A stretch of DNA of 64,000 nt. Source: Piromyces finnis (taxonomy: Eukaryota; Neocallimastigomycota; Neocallimastigomycetes; Neocallimastigales; Neocallimastigaceae). The stretch is taken from positions 124,001 through 188,000 of the forward strand of contig MCFH01000070.1 of the NCBI GenBank assembly GCA_002104945.1, in the 5' to 3' direction. The notes below the pieces were generated by a model. The model did not search any database. It was not told where the DNA came from and was given only the letters and a program-made list of their open reading frames with translations. The position numbers and the translations under genes are program-made. This document shows, piece by piece, positions 1 through 11,125 of the stretch; position 1 is the stretch's first letter, and every line of letters starts with the position of its first letter.

Positions 1-1
1 T

Positions 2-3000
2 ACATTGTTAACTACATTTTCAACAACACCATTAATTTCAAAAGTTTATTCACAAAAATATAGAGTACCAATGGCATTAGATGCTCCTATCAATGTTGAA
101 TTTACAGAAAATACTGAAATGACTAATGAAAATGATAACCATACTGTTAATGATCAATCCAATTATTACAAACTTTTAATTACCATTACTAATACAAAAT
201 CTTTACCAGGTTTAATGACTGTATTACATCTCTTGAATAATAAACAAATAAAAGGTGCTAATAATCAAAGATTAATGGTTCATTCCCTTCGTGTCATGGA
301 ATTTTCGGAAAGATCTTCCTCTATTCAAATGGCAACAGATGCCACCACCACTACAAATTTAGATCCTATCTCAACAATATTAAGAACATTTGGACAACTT
401 AATAATATTAATATTATCGCTAATTTAATTGTTGCTAAACCTTCTGATTTTGCTTCAACTATATCATACTATTCTGAAAATTTCCGTTCGAACATGCTAA
501 TTATTCCTTTTGATTATAGTGAAACAAATATTGTGGGTACTGCCCAATCAGGATATTTAACATTAGCTAATATATTTGAAAATCCAAATAATCAATCATC
601 GACATCTATTCAACAACAACAACAACAACAACAGCTACAACAACAACAACAATTTAATCCCGCTCCATCTAAAACATTTAGAAATATAAAATCAGAGTAT
701 TTACCTGGAATCTGTCATTTATTAAAAAGTAGTTGTTGTCCTGTAGGTATTTTTATTGATCGTGGTTTTGGTCAAGGTCCTGCAATGATGGCTTTAGCTA
801 ATAATAATAATGAAATTAACTATGCTAATAATGTAACTAACTTTTCAACTATTAATCTCTATACTCAATCTGTTGTGATTATTTTTATTGGTGGTCCAGA
901 TGATCGTGAAGCTCTTAAATTAGCCACTCGTATAGCGAAAACAAATAAAGTTCAAGTAGTTATTAAAAGAATTAGACAATCGAGTGAAATGGTCAAATTA
1001 TCTGCTAGAGATCCTACAGATATTGATTATGATATTGGTCCTGAGAATTTAACCTTCCAAAATTCTTTTATTAAGAGTACTTCTCTTCAAACCTATCAAA
1101 AAATGCTTTCAACCTTATCTGAAAGAAAAAGTAATAATAATTCAAATAGGGCCAGTGTTATTTCTGATAGAAAGGCCTCCAATAGTTTAAATAAAAAAGA
1201 TATGAATAGTAATGATTATGAAAAAAATATTAATATTGGATCAGCAACACCAAGAGACGAGAGTAATACCAATAATAATGATGATGATGGAGCAAATGAT
1301 AATGATCGAGCAAGTAAATCAAGTTCCGGAAAAAATTCATTTGATTCTTTATCTTTATTATCAAAACCTTCTATTGCAGTGTCTATGTCTACTAGTGATG
1401 CTTCCTCTAGCAATTCAAATTCACATGAAAAACTTCCAGACGATAAAAAAGAAATAATGCCACCAAAAATTGATACTTCTTTACCTTCCACTAGAAACAA
1501 TACTCAACCATCATCCAAAGAAGTAACACCAGTGTCAATAAATATGCCAGATGTTCAAAATCAACCACCACCACCACAACAAAATAATTCTAATAATAAA
1601 ACGGCTGGTCTTATTAAGAGAGGAACACTATTAGGTAAAATCATTAGAAGTAGAAAGAATACAGCTGACAGTAATCGTCAATCTGTCTCATCGACCAAAA
1701 AAGGAGAAGAAAATAATGAAGAAGAAGTTAAGGGTAGTAATGAATCTTTCTCTATTGAAATTGAAGTTGATTCCTATGAAGATAGAATAGCATTTAAGGA
1801 AATTAAAAAATTGTTAAGTAAACCTAATTCTCATATTTCAATAGAAGATGTCATTATTAATTCAAAAGATCAATTAATTGATGCTTGCATTGATTTAGTT
1901 AATAGTATTGGTAAAAAAGATCTTCTTATTATTGGAAGAGAAAGTTTTATATCGGATAATAATGAGGTAAAAGAAAATGATATTGCTAATAGTAGACCAA
2001 ATATTGGTATGTATATTTTTACCTTTGAATCAATCATATATATATATGTATAATTCATCAAATATATAAAAATATTTTAATATGCTAATTTATATGTAAA
2101 TTAAATAAATATCATCCATTATTATCAATTTTAATTCAATAGAATTAATCAGAAGAAAGAGTGAAACGGGAACAGATATCAGTAGCAATGACCCATATGA
2201 CAATACCGAGAATAATATTCAAAAGACAGTATCTAGTTTTGTTGCCAGTCATTTCATTGGTGGTGGTAATTCAAGTAACCTTAATCTTCAAGATGAAGCT
2301 CGTTTAAGAACTATGGCGGGTCCACTTGGTTACCGTGCGATAATGGAATGTTCCGCTAGCATTATGATTGTTCAAGCCAGTAAATATAAAGGTTATGATA
2401 GAACCATGGAAGATATTACCGAAATGGAAGAAGAAAAACTTGAAGATAAAAGAGAAAGAATTAATAGTAAAAGTAGTCTAAAGAAATTTAATAGTTTCAG
2501 AGATCATATGAAGTTATCAACAGAAAATATTGAACTTAGAAATTTGTATAAAAGATCTAGTTCATTACGAAGTGGATCACGTTCAATACGTAGTGGATCG
2601 TTCCATAGTAATTTTAGAAATGGAAATAGTAATAGCACTATGTCAATAAGAAATGTAGAGGAAAGACAACCTTCCAATAGTAATATTAATTTAACAAAAG
2701 ATTTCGATGCAAAAAGAAAGGCTTCCATTGAAGAAGAGGAAAAACGTTCTACCAATAGTAATAAAATTACATTTGAAAAAGATAATATTATCATTTCGAA
2801 TCCTTCAAGTAGTCATGGTTCATATAATAACGAAATTAATATTATGAATAATAATGGTTTTTCAAGGTATAATACACTAAGTAAAAAAGATGAAATCGAA
2901 AGAGAACGTATAAAACAAATTATTAAAGATCGTGAAAGTTATCTTTTTAACGAAATACATAATATAGAAGGAGATATAGCTAGTTCTGATGGTTTTTACA

Positions 3001-3047
3001 TAGATAGTACAGATAATTTAGATAACGTTTCTGATTCAGGACTTTAA
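2..3047 (+). CDS. KHA1: K+/H+ antiporter, KHA1/CHX type (CPA2), C-terminal part
   Basis: Partial at the window start; exons <2..2006 and 2143..3047, with intron GTATGT...ATAG; the phase joins cleanly (G|AA = Glu). The visible part is the cytosolic tail of a CPA2 monovalent cation/proton antiporter; the membrane exchanger domain must lie upstream. Recognisable blocks are an opening PL(I/V)..VY end of the last membrane helix, a first nucleotide-binding-like domain (LLITITNTKSLPGLMTVLHLL, then MEFSERSSS), a second one with the CHX signature GGPDDREALKLATRIA, and a closing LGYRAIMECSASIMIVQ block in exon 2. A QQQ tract and a Ser/Asn-rich linker of over 200 residues interrupt the second domain. 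Family members exchange K+ for H+ in Golgi or endosomal membranes; that role is inferred from homology. The tail after about 2400 is low-complexity, charged and Ser-rich. Confidence 0.85.
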
Positions 3048-3656
3048 ATAACAAATATAATTAAAAAAAAAAAAAAACGATAATATAAAGTTATTATAGT
3101 AATTTCATTTAAACAATAGTTGTATTTTTTTAATATCAAATTTTACATTTTATATTTAATTTATTATATATATATATATTTTTTTATTATAAAACATTTT
3201 TCTTTTTTCTTGAAGAAAAAAATAGTAATATTATATAGAAAACGTAATTTATATATATTTATTTCATTATTATAACCTATTATTTAATCTTATTACTTTA
3301 TAAAAAAGAAATGCCTATAATTTATTTTTAATGTTAAATAATTCAAATTCAAATAGTAAACTTTAAAATTTATCTATTAATATATATATTAAAAATAATT
3401 ATAATATATAAAAATTAATTATATATTATGAAAAGAACAAAAAATAATCATTCTTATAAAATAGTGTAAAAAAAAAAAAAAAAAAAAAAATATTTAATAA
3501 AAAATAAAAAGTATCAAAATAATTGAGGTTTATAACAAATTGTTAATATAAAAATAAGAAAAAAAAAAAACCAAAAATAACTCTTCATTGATTAATTGAA
3601 TGAAAGTAAAACGTATTTATATAATAATAAATATATTCATTTATTTTTTTTTTCCG
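3048..3656. other. Intergenic AT-rich spacer
   Basis: Poly-A, poly-T and TA-repeat sequence between the antiporter stop and the LINE insertion. No open frame of coding character and no RNA gene seen. The last bases abut the left target-site duplication of the LINE. Confidence 0.7.
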
Positions 3657-3668
3657 TTAGTTTTATTT
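3657..3668. repeat. Target-site duplication, left copy
   Basis: TTAGTTTTATTT, identical to 7658-7669 directly after the poly-A tail of the LINE. It fixes the inserted segment as 3669-7657. Confidence 0.88.
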
Positions 3669-3671
3669 CCC

Positions 3672-3716
3672 AATCTGTATTCGACAAGGATAATCGAATA
3701 CAGATTATCCTTGTCG
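3672..3716. repeat. Two interleaved 13-bp inverted repeats at the LINE 5' end
   Basis: AATCTGTATTCGA (3672-3684) is the exact reverse complement of 3694-3706, and CGACAAGGATAAT (3682-3694) is the exact reverse complement of 3704-3716. The arms alternate X-Y-X'-Y', so as RNA either hairpin, or an H-type pseudoknot, could form. The block begins 3 bases inside the inserted segment, at its extreme 5' end. It could be a repair or template-switch scar of truncated integration, or a structured 5' RNA; the sequence alone does not decide. Confidence 0.85.
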
Positions 3717-3723
3717 TGTTACT

Positions 3724-6700
3724 TTGCGAAACTATAGACACTTTTTCAAGAAAGCTGACGAATCAGTTCCGGGAATGAGAGGTTTATATTTAGGTTTTCA
3801 CAATTCATGTCAAGCCTCACTTGAAAACTTCTCTGGAAAGTATATTATTTCTATTTATACTTTTAGTCTCTGGAATAGATTCAAATGCTCGATTGGAAAT
3901 GTTTATATGCCTCATAGTCATCACAACATCTATGTTGATCATGCAAAGTTAGAAGTTCGCTTGTGGTTACAAACTCATTCATCCCATCCATCGATTCTTG
4001 TTGGTGATTTTAATATGTCTAAAGTAAAATTATCCAACTGGTTATCAACTAATGGATTAGGAGATTGGGAAATTCTTCCGCTTAGAGGGTCTACTATCTC
4101 TTGGACTCGAGGTGATCAATCTTCCGACATTGACCATGCTCTTATCAATTCGAAGATGAAAGATCTTATTCACTCAGGATCATTTATAAATAATTTTTAT
4201 CCTGTATCAGACCATAAGCCACTTCTTATTAATGGTAAAATTATTCCTATGGAAGATTTTTCTAATGACTTTAATGTTCCTAAGAAAATTCTGAAATGGA
4301 ATAGATTAAAATGTATTGAGGAAAAGGAATCTATTCTCAGTCATAATAAATTCCAAATACTTTCAGCAAAATCCAACAATCCTAATGTTTCTACAGATGA
4401 ACTTTCCAAAGAGTTTACTTCAACTGCTTTTTCAATTGCAGACGAGCTCAGTATTACTTCAGCAAATAATGTTATAAAGTCTTCATTTCATATTTCACAA
4501 CAAATTTTTAATCTCCAAAAAATCAAAATGAAGTTGTATAAGAGATTTAAAAAAGAAAGAATTTATGATATAGATGAATTTATTAAAAGAATTAAAATCT
4601 ACCGTAAACTCATTGATTACATCCACAAAAGATGTAATGAATTTAGGAAGCAAGAATATCTTCATTGGATTAAAACAGGATGTGAGTATATGAAGAGTCA
4701 TAATCCTAAGAAGGCCTGGAAATGGATCAAGAAAACTGCAAAAATTGGAAAAGATTCTTTCTTTATTGCTCAACCAATTAAAAATAAAAATGGAGAATTA
4801 GTTGTTGCTACGGAAGAACAACTAGATGTGTGGCATGATCATTTCGAAAATCTTGCATCAGACCCAAGTGGTGTAAGTCTTGATTTGGAGCATTGGTATG
4901 AAGAACCAACGAATAAACGTTTTTCACTTCCTATGCTTGATGAGTGGGATATCAACCAAGACATTAGTATTGATGAAGTCAAGTCAGCTATCCTCACTAC
5001 TCCAAATTATAAAGCATCAGGTCCGGATGGTATTCCAATTGAATTTTACAAAGCATTAGTTCCATCAAGTAATGATTCTAATAATGCTACAGATAATAAT
5101 TCTTCTGGTAATACTACTTCAGATAATGATGCTCATGGTTTAAATTTTATTCTTAAATTATTCAACCGTATTTGGGATGGAGATTTCCCCAACTCATGGA
5201 ATGAATCCAGTATTGTTTCTATTCCTAAGAAGGGAGATTTGACAGATTGTGATAACTATCGAGGTATATCACTTATCAATAATGGTATTAAGTTGATTTC
5301 CAAAATTGTCACCACTAGAATCTCAGAATATGGTCTAAAGAATAATTTCATTAGACCTGAACAATTTGGTTTTCGAAAAAAGGAAGAAAGTATTAGTCTT
5401 TTCATTTCAATCCAAGAAATATGCCGTAGACGTCAATTAGATAATAAAGAGACATATTTGGCCTTTTTAGATCTCAGGAAAGCATACGATTCAGTCCCAA
5501 TCGGTAATATTCTCCATAAATTAGATTGTTTAGGAATCCGAGGTAAGAGTCTACAATTTATCAAAAATTTATATTTAACATCTAAGGCTATTGTCAAATT
5601 AGATGGACAATTCTCGAAATCTTTTGATGTGAAGAAAGGAGTCCGTCAAGGTTGCCCTCTTTCTCCTATTCTCTTTAATCTCTTTATTAATGATATATTT
5701 AGAGAGTGCGAAGATCTAGGAGTCAGTTTAGGTGACACTCGATGCTGTGGTGGACTTTTTGCAGATGATATAGTTATTTGTGCTCCAACAAGAGGATGCT
5801 TAAAAAAGATGCTTAGAAGAGTTAATGAATGGGCATTGTATAATGAAATGGAATTTGGTATCCAGAAATGTTCAACGATGGTGATTCGTCCTGAATCAAT
5901 AGAAAATCAGAACAAGAGAGATCCAACATTTTACTTAGCAGGACAACCCATTCCAACTACTGATTGTTATACTTATCTTGGTGTTCCATTTGATAAGAAT
6001 TTGTCCCTTAAACCAGTAATTAAAGCTCTTAATAACAAGGTTTTGAAAGGGCTTTTCTCAGTCAGTAAATTCTTAAGAAATCCTAATATTCCTATTCCTT
6101 TCAAAAAACTAGTACTTAACTCACAAGTGATTAGCAGAGTTTCATACTTTGCACCATTACTTGGATCCAACAAAGCCAGGTCTAGGATTGCTCAGAAGCA
6201 TGTTAACAAAGGAATACGATGGGTTGCCGGAGTTCATAAAGCTGTATCGTTTATATCTTTATACTCTATTTCAAAAGATTTGAATATTCCTCCATTGTCA
6301 GCCAAATGTGCGTTAGCTCAGGTTAGATGTTTTAACAAATGGAAAAACTCAAATTGTATTATCTCACACCTTGTCAATTACATTCCTAAATTTAGAAAAT
6401 ACACGTGGTGCAAATCAAGTAGGACACTTGATAAAAAACTAAAGAAACATGGAGATGTTAAAGCAGTTAAAAACTTTTATTGGAAAGATCTCAAAGGGAA
6501 TTCAATCAAAGCGCAATATTATGATGATAATAAATTTATTGAAACTAAAGATTTTATTAAATTATGTTATGAGTACCCAGAGTTTGCCTATGGCTTCTAC
6601 TGGCTATTGAAAGCAAGAAGCGGATACAAGTTGGATGCTAGAGTTGCCAAAGCTGCCAAATTTGTTGATCCAGTTTGTCCTAACTACTGTCCATGTTGCA

Positions 6701-7383
6701 AGTGTGGAGATCAAAGTATTAAACATTGGTTATTAGATTGTCCAACATTTAGAGATATCCGTATTAAACATTATGATTCTATAGTCCAGCTATTAAATTT
6801 TTTCAGTCAACGTAATTCCAATAGTCCTATCAATAATAATGAAATTGATAATATCAGTAGAGATAGTAATAACATTAATACTAATAGTAACAATAGTAGT
6901 AATAACAATAGTAATAGTAACAATAGTAATAGTAACAATAGTAATAATAACAATAATAGAAATAATAATATTAGTAATGATAACAATAGTGAAGATAATA
7001 ATTCTAATTTAGATAGTAATTTAGTTAATGATAGTAATAGTTCTAATAATCCGGTGAATATTAATGTGTATGATTATTCTAGTGTGTGCAGTAAAATATT
7101 TAAATTCCTTCTTGGGGGAAGAAGTTTTAACAATATTAATTACAATTCAAGGGAATGGAAAGAACTTTGTAAGCGTCAGATTCAATCTGATACTAACGAA
7201 GGAACACCATTCTTGACGGTAACCGCGGAACTTCTAACCAAAATCATGCCTTTTGCTATTGGCCAGCAATGGACAATGTTCAAAAGGTTTGAAGCAACAT
7301 CCAAGAGCGTCAATGCTGAAGAAACAGTAAGACAGGCCAGGAGGGCCAGCGCAACCAATGGAGATCATAATTTTGTTCCATGA
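3724..7383 (+). pseudogene. LINE endonuclease/reverse transcriptase ORF, N-terminally truncated
   Basis: Open for about 1,219 codons; the first in-frame ATG is at 3775 and a stop lies at 3691-3693. The order is: C-terminal half of an APE endonuclease (VGDFNMSK about residue 95; S..IDHALI; SDHKPLL), then reverse transcriptase with NYRGISL, EQFGFRK, AYDSV, GVRQGCPLSPILF and the catalytic FADD, then a CPNYCPCCKCG...H...C cysteine/histidine motif. After this comes an Asn/Ser microsatellite tract (about 6835-7050) and a conserved tail ending HNFVP. The catalytic-Glu motif of the endonuclease (LLCET) is readable only in another frame at about 3716-3733, which points to a frameshift just before this frame becomes homologous. 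RT looks intact; endonuclease is not. Probably non-autonomous now. Confidence 0.85.
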
Positions 7384-7619
7384 CAAAATTTTGATCTTTG
7401 GCTCGGTGTCCCATTGGAAGTCAAATACAATTATTATACTTTAGTATGATAGTGGCTTTCTTACTTTAATTAAAATTACTAGAATACATTATACCCAATT
7501 TTTATTCATTTGTGTTTATTTAAACATATTTTTTTTATTTTTATTTTTATTTTAATTTTTATATTACATGTATTATAATTTTAATTAAATTAATAATAAA
7601 GTTTAAAATATTTGATGCC

Positions 7620-7657
<38 letters not shown>

Positions 7658-7659
<2 letters not shown>

Positions 7660-7669
7660 AGTTTTATTT
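7658..7669. repeat. Target-site duplication, right copy
   Basis: TTAGTTTTATTT immediately after the poly-A tail; pairs with 3657-3668. The next 218 bases up to the following gene are A/T runs without features. Confidence 0.88.
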
Positions 7670-7887
7670 TGTTTTTATTTATTTTTCTTTTGTATATTTA
7701 TATATTTATTATTATTATTTTTTTCCCTATTAATATTATAATAAAATATTAAAAGATTTATTTGTTATTTTAGTTATATATTAAAATGTTACTCTTATAT
7801 ATATATTACAAATAATAATGAAAAAAAAAAAAAAAAAAATAATAATAATAATAAATATGATTATGATATGTTAAAGTTATTTTTTTC

Positions 7888-8992
7888 TTAAATCCTTTTT
7901 CTTAAAATCTTTGCAATATATGGTGTTACCATAATAGTTATTAAAGATTTTGGTGGTGAAATGACTTGAGCAATTGCATAAGTTACAACCAATTTTTTAA
8001 ATAGCTTTTTTCTTTTAGTAGTCGGGTCGTCATTTTCGTCAGCTTTAGTTATTGATATTTCTGTACTTTCATTTTTTCTTTCAAGCTTTTTTTGTTTAGC
8101 TTCTTCAAGAGTTTCTTCAATATATTCAACTTTACCCTTAATTTTATTTATTACCCTTTTACCTAAATTGGAAATGTATTCTTTTGATTGCTTGTATAAT
8201 TCATCTGGATCGAGATCATAATATAATACTACTGCAAGAGTAGGAAAATAAAAGAGAGCAGTAAGAGAAAGGTATATTATAACAGCAATAATACCATATT
8301 CTCTTATAACATCCATTAAATTCTTTTGTTTTTCTTTAGTTTTATTATTTGAATTTTGCGAATATGCTTGTTCTTTATTCGTTGTGTTGCTATTACCAGT
8401 ATTTGTTTTTTCTTTATTATTATTTATGGGTTTAGCTTCTGTTGTATAAGTCATATTTTGTACAATATATTTAGTTGAGTTAATTTTTTGGTCGATAGTA
8501 CTTTTATTAAATTTTTGAAGTGAACTCATAAATCTTTTATTATAAATTGAGAAGGTCATAGTATTAATAATATCGTTATTATTAAGCTTTTCTTTTGGAA
8601 CATCAATAACTCCAAAAGTTAAGGACTCTTTATAACCATTTTTAGTAATATGTGAATTTAAAGTTGAATAAGAACATTTATTTTGAATTGTAGGTAATGG
8701 TCTGATATTGTTTAAACCTGTATTTAAATTTAAAGCTTTAGAGGAAACATTTCTTGAAATGTTTATATTAATACTTGATGGTTTATCCAAATTAATATTT
8801 TTATAATATTTTGATATGGTATTTTTAATTATATTTTTATTTATATTATCTTATTATTATAAATAAATGAAAGATAAATGAATATTTATTCCTATATTTA
8901 ACATATATATATTTAATATAAATAGATGTTAAAATGAAATTAAACTTACTATGTTTATATATTACTGTTATGATGTTCTCTCTACAAATCAT
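7888..8992 (-). CDS. DUF1279 (FAM210-like) organelle membrane protein
   Basis: The main exon is 7888..8849. It has no in-frame ATG near its 5' end, so I propose a first exon 8950..8992 starting MICRENIITV, with donor GTAAGT and acceptor AAG; the phase fits and gives 334 aa. The C-terminal third matches DUF1279: an amphipathic start (LMDVIREYG), a membrane helix (IIAVIIYLSLTALFYF), D(L/V)D, then a charged coiled segment and the closing YAIAQVISPPKSLITIMVTP helix typical of the family. The N-terminus is rich in Ser/Asn/Lys and poor in acid, compatible with targeting to mitochondria or, in a gut fungus, hydrogenosomes (inference). Relatives act in mitochondrial membranes; molecular role unknown. 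It is divergent from KXD1. Confidence 0.65.
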
Positions 8993-9418
8993 TTACAATA
9001 AATAATAATATTTAAAAGAAAAACTTTTAAAAATGAATAATTTTATGTACTATTAGTATTAGTTTTGAAATAATTATTTATTTTTTTTCAAAACATAAAA
9101 GAAAAAAGTTATTAGCCATTTTTTTAATTTTTAATTTTCCAATTATATACAAATATACAAATTGTATTTTTATATATATAATGATAAAATTTTAAATATA
9201 AACATTTTAAATAAAAAAAATGTTTATAAATTAATTTAATTATTATTTATTTAATAATTGAAAATTTTTATTTACTTAATTATCAAATTATTTATTTATT
9301 TATTTATTAAATTATTTATTATTTATTTATTTTAATTTTAAAATTTTTAATATATAATATAAAAATACAAAAATGTATAAAAAAAAAATTTTTTTTTTTG
9401 AAGCATATATATATAAAA
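8993..9418. other. Short divergent intergenic region (shared promoter region likely)
   Basis: Lies between the start of the DUF1279 gene (-) and of KXD1 (+). Only A/T tracts and ATTT repeats are visible; no specific factor site can be named. Confidence 0.5.
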
Positions 9419-9921
9419 ATGGCAATGAACGAACAATGCTTTAAAGAAATTCAAGATGTTCAAGCTGAAATGTAAATAAAAAATATTTAATTCTCTTATT
9501 ATAAAAATATATATACGTATATTTGTGTAATTTTTTTTAATGACAAATTTCATTTTAATTATTCTAAATTTGAAAGATATCAAACTTATAAATATTCGGA
9601 AGAGAATTTAACTAGAATCAATGAGATTTCTCAAGAAAAATATAAAGAAAACTTTGAATTATTTACAAAGCATACAAAAGAACTTCAACTTCTTAAACAA
9701 AATTTAGAAGATGTTTTTATGAGAATAAGGTATAAATTTATTAAAATTAAATGTTTTGTAAATATAAATATTAAAGTAAAAATAATAATTATATTCATTT
9801 AAAAATATATATAATTTGTACTTTATCAAAATATAGGAAAATTAAAAATAGTTTAAAAACAAAGTATCCAGAAGAATATCAAGAAGCAGAAAAAATGTTT
9901 CCTGAAATTGAAATTGACTAA
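9419..9921 (+). CDS. KXD1: KXDL motif-containing protein (BORC/BLOC-1-related subunit)
   Basis: Assembled from three small exons 9419..9471, 9577..9729 and 9837..9921 (96 aa); both introns are GT-AG and the phases join. The protein is one helical coiled coil. The segment KYKENFELFTKHTKELQLL, then KQNLEDVFMRIRKIK and KYPEEY, lines up with the KXD1 core (FLHHTRTLVEMKRDL, IFRRIRTLK, HPEAF), with KQNL in the place of the name-giving KxDL. Family members are subunits of the BLOC-1 and BORC complexes on endosomes and lysosomes, which link the organelles to Arl8 and motors in animals. The length is close to the short fungal forms. Call rests on motif recognition. Confidence 0.78.
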
Positions 9922-11125
9922 TTTTTTTTATTGTATATAAATTATGGCATTTTTAAAACAAAATCTATTATTACTATGAAAAATAATTTTAACATATCCT
10001 TCCTTCACATATTTTTATAATATTTATCCATATAATTTATCTGTAAATTCAATTTCCTTTTCATACTATATTATTTAATAAAATATTTATATAGATATAA
10101 TATTGCTTTTTTTTTTTTCAATTTGTGAATTAATTCAAAATTAACTTTGTGAAAATATGAAATTTAAAATGCATTTTTTCAATTTTGTTTAGATTAAATA
10201 TGATTTTTATTATTTATTATTGTTTATTATTCTTTAAAAACATACATATAAGAGTATAATAATTATGTAATAATATTATTATTAATAATTAAAAAAAAAA
10301 AAAAAAAAAACACCTTACCTAGATAGAATTAACAAAATAATGGATACAATATTCCATCAAAAAAAAAAAAAGTATGAACATGATTTGAAATCTTTAAATC
10401 TATATTATATCACCTTCCTCATTTTTACTACTCTTTAATAAAAATATTTCTTAAATTCTTATTATTTCATTTCCAAGTTTAAATTTATTTAATGAATAGC
10501 TGAAAGCATCTTTCTTATTCCTACTAAAAGAAAAGGTAGAGTAAAAAGAAAATGTATTGAAATGTTGTACAATTTGATACAATAAATTTTTTATTTCAAA
10601 GTAAAATAAATGGTTTAGTTTATCACCCACAATTCATTTTATAATTAATAAAGTTTACTCTATAGATTGATCCATCTTTAAAAATACTAAAGAAATATTA
10701 GTTATTTGATAATAAATAATCAATATAATACTATTATTATTATAGAAAAAAAATTTTTTTTTTTTTTTCTTACTTTACTTTTTAAAAAAAAAAAATAATA
10801 ATAAAAGAAAAGATTAAACATCTTTTTTTTATAAAAAAAAAAAATACATAAATTACTTTTTTATTTTTTTTTAAAAAAAAAAAAACTTAAAAGTAAATAT
10901 TTTTTATAATTTTATATAATAGTAAGATAAATCAATAAAGTGTTTTATACTTTATGTTATAGATAAATATTAAATAATTAGAATAAGCTAAAATTAAAAT
11001 TGTAAATTTAATAAATAATTTTATAATTTATTAATTTCTTATTATATGTTTTTAAAATTTTATATTTATATATTATGTATTATAAAATGAAGATACTTTT
11101 TAAATAAATAAAAAAAGAAACAAAG
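9922..11125. other. Intergenic AT-rich region
   Basis: 1.2 kb of A/T runs between KXD1 and PIS1, same orientation. The stretch about 10310-10700 is a little more complex, but no frame, splice pattern or RNA fold convinced me. Confidence 0.5.

Larger units (their letters stand above)
3669..7657 (+). mobile_element. Non-LTR retrotransposon (LINE), 5'-truncated copy with poly-A tail
   Basis: A single long frame encodes an APE-type endonuclease remnant, reverse transcriptase and a C-terminal cysteine motif. It is followed by about 240 bp of 3' UTR with AATAAA-like signals, the end sequence GATGCCGTTA and a run of about 35 A. A 12-bp direct repeat flanks it. The first part of the endonuclease domain is missing, so the copy is 5'-truncated. 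A second copy of the 3' third, nearly identical, lies at 50447-51912 on the other strand with the same 3' end, so the family moved recently. The base composition is clearly less AT-rich than the surrounding spacer. Confidence 0.92.

Noticed and set aside
3596-3778. Small frame ending in an endonuclease-like LLCET stretch
   Set aside because: Its first half is spacer outside the LINE and it crosses the target-site duplication; it is not a gene, though its end shows the frameshift.
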